From contig RSEE01000031.1 of the NCBI GenBank assembly GCA_003971905.1, forward strand, positions 124,001 through 188,000: a stretch of DNA of 64,000 nt, read 5' to 3'. Position numbers and translations under genes: made by a program. The stretch comes from Moniliella sp. 'wahieum' (taxonomy: Eukaryota > Basidiomycota > Moniliellomycetes > Moniliellales > Moniliellaceae). The notes beneath the pieces are model-generated. The model did no database searches. It was not told the DNA's origin and was given only the letters and a program-made list of their open reading frames with translations. The first letter of the stretch is position 1. Each line of letters opens with the position of its first letter. Shown piece by piece: positions 57,223-64,000 of this stretch.

Positions 57223-57800
57223 GGCTGGGAGGGCGATGGGCAGAGCGGTGGGCGGGGTGCGATGGATGCGCCTCCGTGGCTGGCTGGGGGCAACCAGAGG
57301 CCGATGTTCGTGCGAAATGTCAGATGCGCCCTCGTCACGTGTCGTCTGCGTCCCAGCTGCTGCTGTCCACCCGCCGCACACTGGCGCTGCGCGGCCGCTG
57401 CGCTCTTCTGCGCCTGCCGGCTAGGGTTGCCGCCTTGTTACGTGACCGCCCCGCCTGGTGCGTGCATTTCAGCGGCGCCAATGGGAGCAACGCCACGTGA
57501 CCTTCCGTCCCGCCGCTCTCCTCACGTGACTGCATGCCCCCGAGAGCGCACACCATGGGTTCCGCTCCCCGTGGCGGAATGTGGCCAGGCGCGCCGGGCG
57601 AGTGTCGGGCAGTGTGGCAGTGGCCCAGCGAGCGTGGCTGGCGGGGCGGGGGTGCAAGCGCGTGGCCAAAGGCACCGCCCGCTGCCCTTGAAAACTCGCC
57701 TCGGGACAGCGAGCTGCTTGGTCCAACACCCTCCCTCGCTCCCTCGGCGTGCGCCACCCCACCTCCCCTCGTCCCTCTCCCCCTCTTCCTCTGAGTCCCA
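57223..57800. promoter_or_regulatory. Divergent NFS1-CK2 alpha promoter with CACGTG boxes
   Basis: The 578 bases between two divergent start codons contain CACGTG at 57336-57341, 57494-57499 and 57523-57528, plus TTACGTGACC near 57439. CACGTG is bound by bHLH factors such as Cbf1. Three copies within 200 bases, two of them as CACGTGAC, suggest a shared bHLH site; this is inference. Confidence 0.5.
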
Positions 57801-59217
57801 TGTCGGCTCCTCCCGGCACTGGCGGGCGCAGTGTGGCGCGCGTGTATGCCAACGCCAACCAGCGCTTTGGCCGCAACTGGTGGGACTACGACAATCTCAA
57901 CGTCCAGTGGGGCACCCAGGACAACTACGAGATCCTCCGCAAGGTCGGACGGGGCAAGTACTCGGAGGTATTTGAAGGTGTCAATGTTGGAGGTGTCCTC
58001 CCGCCTCAGGCGCCCATCCCGGCCCCACCCCCGACTCCACCTCTACCTCTACTTCGGCCTCGGACGCGCCCGCTCGGCTCCCTCCGCATCCCTCCGTTCT
58101 CCCGGCCCTGTCCCAGCCCCAGTCCAAACCAGATGTACCGGACAAGTGCATTATCAGGTCCTCAAGCCCGTCAAGAAAAAGAAATCAAGCGTGAGATCAA
58201 TTCTTCAAAACCTGGCAGGAGGACCCAATGTGGTTGGATTGCTGGACGTGGTACGCGACCCACAGGTACGTTTACGCAGTAGGGGGCGGTGGTCCACCTT
58301 TCTATTTGATCCCCCCTTTTTTTCTTTTGGCTGACGTTACCTCCTGTCCCTGTCCCCTTTTGTCTGCAGTCCAAGACGCCCTCGATCATCACTGAGTATG
58401 TCAACAATACGGACTTTAAGGTGCTATATCCGCGCCTGACCGACTTTGACGTGCGGTACTACCTCTTTGAGCTGCTCAAGGTACGCATGGCGAATCCTTG
58501 CCCTTCTCATTTTCTAGGATGGGTTGTCGTTTAGCTGACACTTTCTTTCTAGGCCCTGGACTTTTGCCATTCGCGCGGGATCATGCATCGAGACGTGAAG
58601 CCGCACAATGTGATGATTGACCACGAGAAGCGCAAACTGCGGCTGATTGACTGGGGGCTGGCTGAGTTTTACCATCCTTACACTGAGTACAATGTAAGGG
58701 TGGCGTCGCGCTATTTCAAGGGCCTGAGCTCCTGGTGGATTTCCAAGAGTACGACTACAGTTTGGACATGTGGTCGTTGGGGTGCATGTTTGCCTCGATG
58801 ATTTTCCGAAAGAACCGTTTTTCCATGGGCACGACAACTACGACCACTGGTCAAGATTTGCAAGTGCTGGGGACGGATGAACTGTATGTGTACTTGGACA
58901 AGTACAGATTGAGCTCGATACGCATTACGACGATATCTTGGGCCGATACCCGCGCAAACCGTGGGCTCGCTTTGTCACCCGACGGAACACCAGTTACATT
59001 TCCCCCGAAGCGCTCGACTTTTTGGACAAGTTGCTACGATACGACCACCAAGAACGGCTTACTGCCCAAAGCCCAAGCCCACCCGTACTTTGACCCGGTC
59101 CGGAAGGCCAAAGCAGAACCACAGCAGCCCGACGCACCGATGCCTAATCAGGGTTGCCCTCCTCGCTCTACCCTTCCCACTCCTTGTGTCTTGCTCCTTG
59201 TTCATCCGTTCTGCTAG
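57801..59217 (+). CDS. CKA1: Casein kinase 2 catalytic subunit alpha
   Basis: A constitutively active acidophilic Ser/Thr kinase. It starts [20 protein letters not shown] with the family [20 protein letters not shown], glycine loop [14 protein letters not shown]. Then [20 protein letters not shown] holds the ATP Lys and basic cluster, but about 50 Ser/Thr/Pro-rich residues (57990-58135) separate it from the glycine loop. Introns are 58266-58369 and 58481-58552. [12 protein letters not shown] (catalytic Asp), [12 protein letters not shown] (DWG motif), [59 protein letters not shown] and [11 protein letters not shown] follow. Missing bases near 58154 and 58722, and several in 58810-59000. The C-terminal end is uncertain: stop at 59217, or an intron starting after MPNQ. 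Confidence 0.92.
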
Positions 59218-60777
59218 GTACTGATTCCCAGTGCTCTTGGTCGCACACATTGGCTACTTATCTCTGGCCTTTCCCCACTCCTCTCCCCTCTCTCCTTATC
59301 CCCTCTCCAAGGCTAGGTCTCCTCACTTTGTGTCTTTTCTTCCTTAGCCCTGTGGCTGTTGATGCATGCTCGATATTGTTGAGCACTTTCGCGGGAAATG
59401 TGTGAGCGAGACGAGAGAGAAGAAGCGAGTGTCGAAGCAGATGGACCAATGCGGGGGAGAGATCAATAGGGGGAGAAACACGATCCTTGGTCAGCCAGGC
59501 AGGCTCAGCAGGGCTCATTCAAGACCGCGGCTCTTCTCGTTGAGGGTGAGAGGCATGTGCGGGGAGGGTTATAATATGGTTGGCAACAAACGGGGGGTCA
59601 TCTGGGATCACGGCCACGCGCAGTCACGACAGACACGACTGATGGATATCTCAGACGAGATTGATGAATGTAATGACGGACACAGGGCACGTGTCCATCC
59701 ATAGTGTGTATCCCGGGCAGTTACCGGTTACCTCCTTCCCGACCCATTACTGCCAAACTGAACGAGGCCAGTCTCTCGAGACGCGTTTGCTTTTTTCGAA
59801 GGAGCAGGGGCTGCTCAGTTGGCGAAGAGCTGCCGAAAGCAGAGACACCGTGCTAACGGGGGTTCTGTTCGCCTGCCTGTGGCTCGGCATCGACTGTGGA
59901 CCAAACAGCACCTGCATCGTTGCACCATATCTCGATCGCTGCCGCTCGGTGGGTGGATGGGTGTCCCCGGTTGTCCCAACACGACAATGCCAGTCTGCGC
60001 GAACCCGAGGCGAGCCAGGCGAGCACAGGCAACCGACTTGCGGGTGCGGGAATCGAGTCCATCATTTACCGAGGGTCACCGGTCACGGTCACTACTTGAT
60101 CGATCCGCAGGGCAGATTGATATTGATTGGGGAAGCACGATAGGTGTGGAATATGCGCACGTGCACACTGCCCAGGTGCTGGGCTGGGATGGCTTGAAGC
60201 TTGATGACGCCATGCAGCGTAGCAAGCTGGCCGTCTCGGGCTAGCGCTAAGCGCGGAACGTCTGACGGCCTTTAGCTTGAACGCGTTACCGGCCCAGCCT
60301 GAGGCCTGAGCGCCTGAGCACCTGGTGCGCGTGAAGAAGGCATCGGACGTCGAACGGACGCAGTCACGCTGGCCAGCCGGCAGTGGTTCGCCGATCGTAT
60401 ATCACCCGCAGACGGTCGCCTTCCATCCCAACCACGCCCGCGTCTACCGCGGCTGCCCCCGGGATGGGGTGGGGTGGGGACGACGGGGACCGGGGACCTG
60501 CGATGGGTACGCCGGTGGGTTGCTAATGCGTGAATACAGAGTGTGAGTGCCGAGTGGGGATGCATGACGCGTGGTGCTGATGTGGGCTGGATGGCTCGTG
60601 CACCCTGGGTGCCCCGCCAGCCCAGAGCCGTCAAGGATCATCGATCACCCCCCAAGGAGACACCTCGATTCGGAATGTTTTGTATCTGGCCAACCCAACC
60701 CCTGCCGCTGTTGTCCCGATCCACCACCCCCACCGGACTCCGTTTCCTCTGTTCCCTACTTGTCTCCTGTAGTCACA
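59218..60777. other. 1.6-kb intergenic region, possible short exon
   Basis: Most has no support. A plus-strand frame near 60110-60244 reads IDIDWGSTIGVEYAHVHTAQ then VLGWDGLKLDDAMQRSK and could be coding, but I recognise no family. GCCTGAGGCCTGAGCGCCTG at 60297-60317 is a palindrome array. The last 100 bases are the leader of the MAPEG gene. Confidence 0.4.
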
Positions 60778-61353
60778 ATGCCCCTCTTTGTCCTGTCTCC
60801 TGCCTCGCTCGCCCACTCGGCCCTGTTCGCTGGGTACTACTCCTACCTCACCGTCAAGGTCATTGGCCAGCGCGTCAAGACCGGGTACTACATTGGCGAG
60901 GGACAGGGCAACGAATCCGACTCGATCAAGCATGGTGGCAACGCCGTCAACACGACGGAGGACAAGCTTGCGCTGACCAAAGCTGTGCGTGCGCACGCCA
61001 ACTTTGTAGAGAACACCCCGCTGGCGTTTGGGTTTATTTTCCTGGCGGAACTCAATGGGGCCCCGACGGCGTTGGTGCACGGCGCGTACGCTACCCTCTT
61101 TGTCCTTCGTGTCCTTCAGGCCAACTTTGGGATCTTGACCCAGGCGCCGATGGGTTCGGGCGCCCGATTGGTACTCTGGGAACGGTGGCTCTCGCGGCGC
61201 TTGCTGGCCTGTACAATGTACGTTCCCGTTCCCGTTTCCGTTCCCGCTCCTGCTGTCGCCGGCCGACAGTGAAGGACCACGTACTGACGGTTACGTGCGA
61301 CTGTCTAGTTCAATTTGGGCTTTGAGCCTCTCAAGTCCTTCTTGGGCTTCTGA
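60778..61353 (+). CDS. MAPEG-family membrane protein (microsomal glutathione transferase-like)
   Basis: Members are four-helix membrane proteins using glutathione or making eicosanoids. The sequence MPLFVLSPASLAHSALFAGY leads to YYSYLTVKVIGQRVKTGYYI, the loop NTTEDKLALTKAVRAHANFV with the conserved R-A-H-x-N-F-x-E-x-x-P motif (RAHANFVENTPL), AFGFIFLAELNGAPTALVHG and YATLFVLRVLQANFGI (with conserved R). After a frame change near 61160 it reads PIGTLGTVALAALAGLYN, then an intron (GTACGT...CTAG, about 61218-61309) to FNLGFEPLKSFLGF stop. Length about 160 residues suits the family. Substrate unknown. Confidence 0.85.
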
Positions 61354-62234
61354 GTCGGAACGAAGGAGTTCTGTGTAGTCGTATGACTGAATCAATTGCC
61401 CCGGCTTATGGCCTGTAACGTATGCCGGTTGAGTTGGTCTTGCGTTTATGCTCGGTAAACGAAAGAGTGGAAAAGCTAAGCGAAGTTGTAGTCAAATTGC
61501 TTCGGATCGCGTCGCCAAACGATGGTGGGAACAAGTGTAGGAAGCATTTCACTCTCGTTTGTGCTCTGGCGCAGCGCAGGACGCGACGCCGTGATGCTGC
61601 GTCTTGTTATACGGCGGCGTATGAATCGGCCAACGGAAGTGGTTGCGCACACGGGGCCATGCCGCTCGGGTGGGGGAACAATTTGCATGTCGCCACCGTT
61701 GCCACCGCCCCGATAACGCGTTGGCCGCCATGGTCAGCCCATGCCACCAACGCTACGTGCCGCGGCACGGTTAACATCGACATGCATTGTAGAGCTGGAC
61801 AAAGGGCAGCGTGCGGTGCGGAAGGGAAAAAGCTCGCTACCCAGAAAAGCTTCGGTACATTGAACGAGCACAGTGGAGTGGCACACCCCATCCCCCAACC
61901 CATCGTCTCGCTTTGGGTTGCACCTCTTCTCTTGTCATACCTGCTTGAATGTTCCACTGACAACGCAAGAACGTTGACCATTTTCCCTCTTCCATAGGCT
62001 CTCTAACTAACGAACAGGATCGTCTATAGCTTATCAAAGCTCTCCTTGGCTGAGCGGTCTATATGCGCACCGAAGAGAAAGAGGAGCAGCCTGACGGATC
62101 CATACTCAAACGCAAACGTGGAGAAGTGGAGAGGGTGAAGGGGAAAGGGGGGGGGGATATGAACGAAATGGGAGAACCCTAGAGGACCTAGCCGCCCCAT
62201 TCTTCTCGTAAAGTAGGCTGGGCAAACACCGCAA
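61354..62234. other. Intergenic between convergent genes
   Basis: No supported gene on either strand; short frames lack motifs. It includes the 3' ends of the MAPEG and dioxygenase genes. A GTTAACATCGACATGC string near 61770 is a weak palindrome cluster. Confidence 0.5.
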
Positions 62235-63653
62235 TCAGACCCGAATCCGGTGCACGTCGCGGTCGTCCGTGACGCTGACGCCCGTGTCCGAGTGGAACGG
62301 CCGCTCGGCTGCCGGGGTGATGCGAGCACCATGACGACGGTCTTGACCGCGCGTGTCAGCGACCGGGGTGTGGGTAGTGATCCGGTTGTCCCACGCCACG
62401 ACTGCGCCCGGGCCCCAGCGCACCCGAACCTGCGCATCGACGGCATCCGCATTCAACTTGAACAGCGTGTTGAGCACCGAGTCGCTCTCTTCCCGTTTGA
62501 GAGACGGGATGCGTGGTAAACCCGTGGTTGACAAACAAGGCGCGTTCGCCCGTGACGGGGTGGGTGCGAACGACAGGATGAATGTGGGCGACAGGGGGGG
62601 CGCTTGACCACGGCCTTACCGGCCGCCTCAGAGACTTGGCTCTGCTCAAAGCCCGAGTGCTCAGCATAGAGTGTCTCGATAAACGCACGGTAGGCCGGCG
62701 AGAGACGCCGGAGCGTTTCGCGCTGGTCGGAGAACAGTGTGTCGCCGCCCGTTTGGGGTGTGTCAAAGAGGAAGAGGAACGTGGTGCCGGGCGGGTTGGC
62801 TTCAAACGATACATCGAGTGCCACACGGTCGGCACAAAGTCTTGCGTGTGCTCATAATTGTTGACTTCAATCCCGGGACTCTTGTAGACCAGGTGAAATT
62901 CATTGTGCCCCTTGGGCTGGCCACTGACTTGGTGCGCATGCAGACGAGGGCTAAAGTGCCTGCCAAACCGCTTGAATTCCTCAGGCCCTTGGTCGATAAA
63001 GTCTTGGTTGCCATGGAAGACGACCACGCCCCGCTGCGCAACGTACAGTCCCACTGGTCCAGTTCGTCCGGAGTAAGCTTGGTCAAGTCGACGCCTTGCA
63101 CGCTCGACCCAAACCGGGGCGTCAAGTCGTCCACCTCCGCATTATCGAGGAACGAGAGCGGGTTGGCATGCTGCAACGCACGGTGGCCTACATCGACGCT
63201 AAAAAGAAGGCGAAACAATTTAACTGTCAGAACCCACAGTGGAGCACACGAGAAAGGACACGGAGGATCAACATACTGCTCCAAAGGCTCCAGGTGGGGG
63301 TCCTTGAAAAGCTTGTGCTTGTACCGCTCGTCAAACCAGGGCAGTGCCCACTTGTACTTGTAGTCGTCTCCAACGGCATCCAGGTCCAGGGGGGGCTTCT
63401 CCTGCGCAATCTTGCCCAAGCGCTCAAGTTCAGCGTGGTAGGCCGCACGCGACTCGGGCAACAACGAGTCCAGGTCAGGCAGGGGTGCCTTGGTGTCGGG
63501 GTACTTGGCGTGGGCCTCCTTGTCGGCCTGCGACGGACGGGGGGCGTTGGGCCCAGGCACGGGTGCAACGTAGTCAGGCAGAACAGCCTTCTTGACGGCA
63601 GCTACCGCGGGGGGTGCTTGAGTCGGTTGGGAAGCAACAGCGACGGGAGCCAT
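62235..63653 (-). CDS. TauD/TfdA-family 2-oxoglutarate dioxygenase (sulfonate/taurine-like)
   Basis: An Fe(II)/2-oxoglutarate oxygenase; fungal relatives such as yeast Jlp1 release sulfite from sulfonates. The N-terminus MAPVAVASQPTQAPPAVAAV is Ala/Pro-rich, then YVAPVPGPNAPRPSQADKEA, YKYKWALPWFDERY, intron 63199-63276 (GTATGT...TAG), GHRALQHANP, TPRFGSSVQGVDLTKL, RGVVVFHGNQDFI and GRHFSPRLHAHQVSGQPKGH. The Fe ligands HSD appear in VWHSDVSFEANPPGTTFLFL (after one missing base near 62804), and distal His in WDNRITTHTPVAD; RHGARITPAAERPF holds the 2-oxoglutarate Arg. All catalytic residues are kept. Frame breaks also near 63055, 62600 and 62480. The substrate is inferred from family only. Confidence 0.92.
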
Positions 63654-64000
63654 TATGGTGAGGGTGGGGGACAGAAAGGGCCAAGTGTGCGGGTGTGGGG
63701 ACAGAAGAAAAAGGCAGACGCATGGCGAATGGGAGGGTATTTATAGAGAGGTACGGGAATGCCCGGGGAATGAGAAAGCGCGAAGAGAGACACGGCGGAT
63801 GAGTGCGGGGAGCGGGGGGGGGCGCTGAGAGTGAGTGCGAGAGGGTATTGTGGTGCCGCACGCACTGTACTTGGTACTGATGCTGTGCGATGCAGCAGGC
63901 CGTTCCCAAGGCTCCCGCTATAGTAGCTAGTGAGTGCTCAGCCACGGCCTCAGCGCGGCTGGCGGCGACACAAGGCAGCAGCCCTGCCGCCTGCCACTCG
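63654..64000. other. Right-edge intergenic sequence
   Basis: Promoter side of the dioxygenase gene; TATTTATAGAG at 63738-63748 could be its TATA element (about 85 bases upstream of the ATG). CTCAG repeats near 63936. No gene seen. Confidence 0.45.

Overview
The window is nuclear DNA of a fungus, most probably a basidiomycete. The genes are broken by short introns (about 65-185 nt) that mostly start GTACGT, GTATGT or GTGCGT. Many proteins carry Ser/Pro-rich disordered tails, and the set is that of a fungus: a two-part capping enzyme (Cet1 type), Prm10/ThrE, Kap123, Sad1, a fungal DHA1 transporter and a TauD-type dioxygenase. I cannot name the species. There is no virus, plasmid, CRISPR array, rRNA operon or intact transposon.

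Layout. The left edge (1-1740) holds the C-terminal part of an unrecognised Pro/Ser-rich minus-strand gene. A 5-kb gap follows, filled with short palindromic direct repeats and holding one tRNA-Leu-like element. Then come a DHA1 transporter (6.7-9.2 kb, +), an aldehyde dehydrogenase (9.8-11.5, -), the mRNA capping triphosphatase CET1 (11.9-12.9, -), ribosomal protein eS1 (13.4-14.2, -) and, divergently, the splicing factor SAD1/USP39 (14.7-16.6, +). Next are a TMEM14 protein (16.8-17.2, -) and a GPI ethanolamine-phosphate transferase 3 (17.6-21.4, -). From 21.4 to about 28.4 kb there is a gene-poor, repeat-rich island, and then an uncertain Ser/Pro-rich gene (28.4-29.7, +). The right half carries KAP123 (29.9-33.4, +), a cytochrome b561 protein (34.1-35.0, -), 6-phosphogluconate dehydrogenase (36.7-38.3, -), mitochondrial-type 3-ketoacyl-CoA thiolase (40.6-41.8, -), a PRM10/ThrE protein (42.8-47.3, -), a small membrane protein (49.0-49.7, -), an atypical Rab-like GTPase (51.8-52.9, +), mitochondrial glutamyl-tRNA synthetase (53.1-55.1, -), cysteine desulfurase NFS1 (55.6-57.2, -), casein kinase 2 alpha (57.8-59.2, +), a MAPEG protein (60.8-61.4, +) and a TauD/TfdA dioxygenase (62.2-63.7, -).

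The genes are mostly housekeeping and unrelated; I see no biosynthetic or defence cluster. Two points of context stand out. EARS2 and NFS1 are adjacent and both mitochondrial. NFS1 and CK2 alpha share a 0.58-kb divergent promoter with three CACGTG boxes; the eS1/SAD1 divergent promoter has a telomere-like (Tbf1-type) box.

Two cautions and leads. First, almost every conserved gene needs one or more single-base frame corrections, often a missing base in a short homopolymer, so most frame breaks look like sequencing error and not gene decay; protein ends and exon phases are therefore approximate. Second, the gaps are filled by an unusual pattern: six-base palindromes repeated every 7-9 bases with short spacers, using many different palindromes, and nearly absent from coding DNA. 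This is the best candidate for something not previously described. Other leads are a GPI-EtNP transferase lacking metal-binding residues, a Rab-like protein without the normal switch residues, and a possible 50-residue insertion in the CK2 alpha N-lobe.
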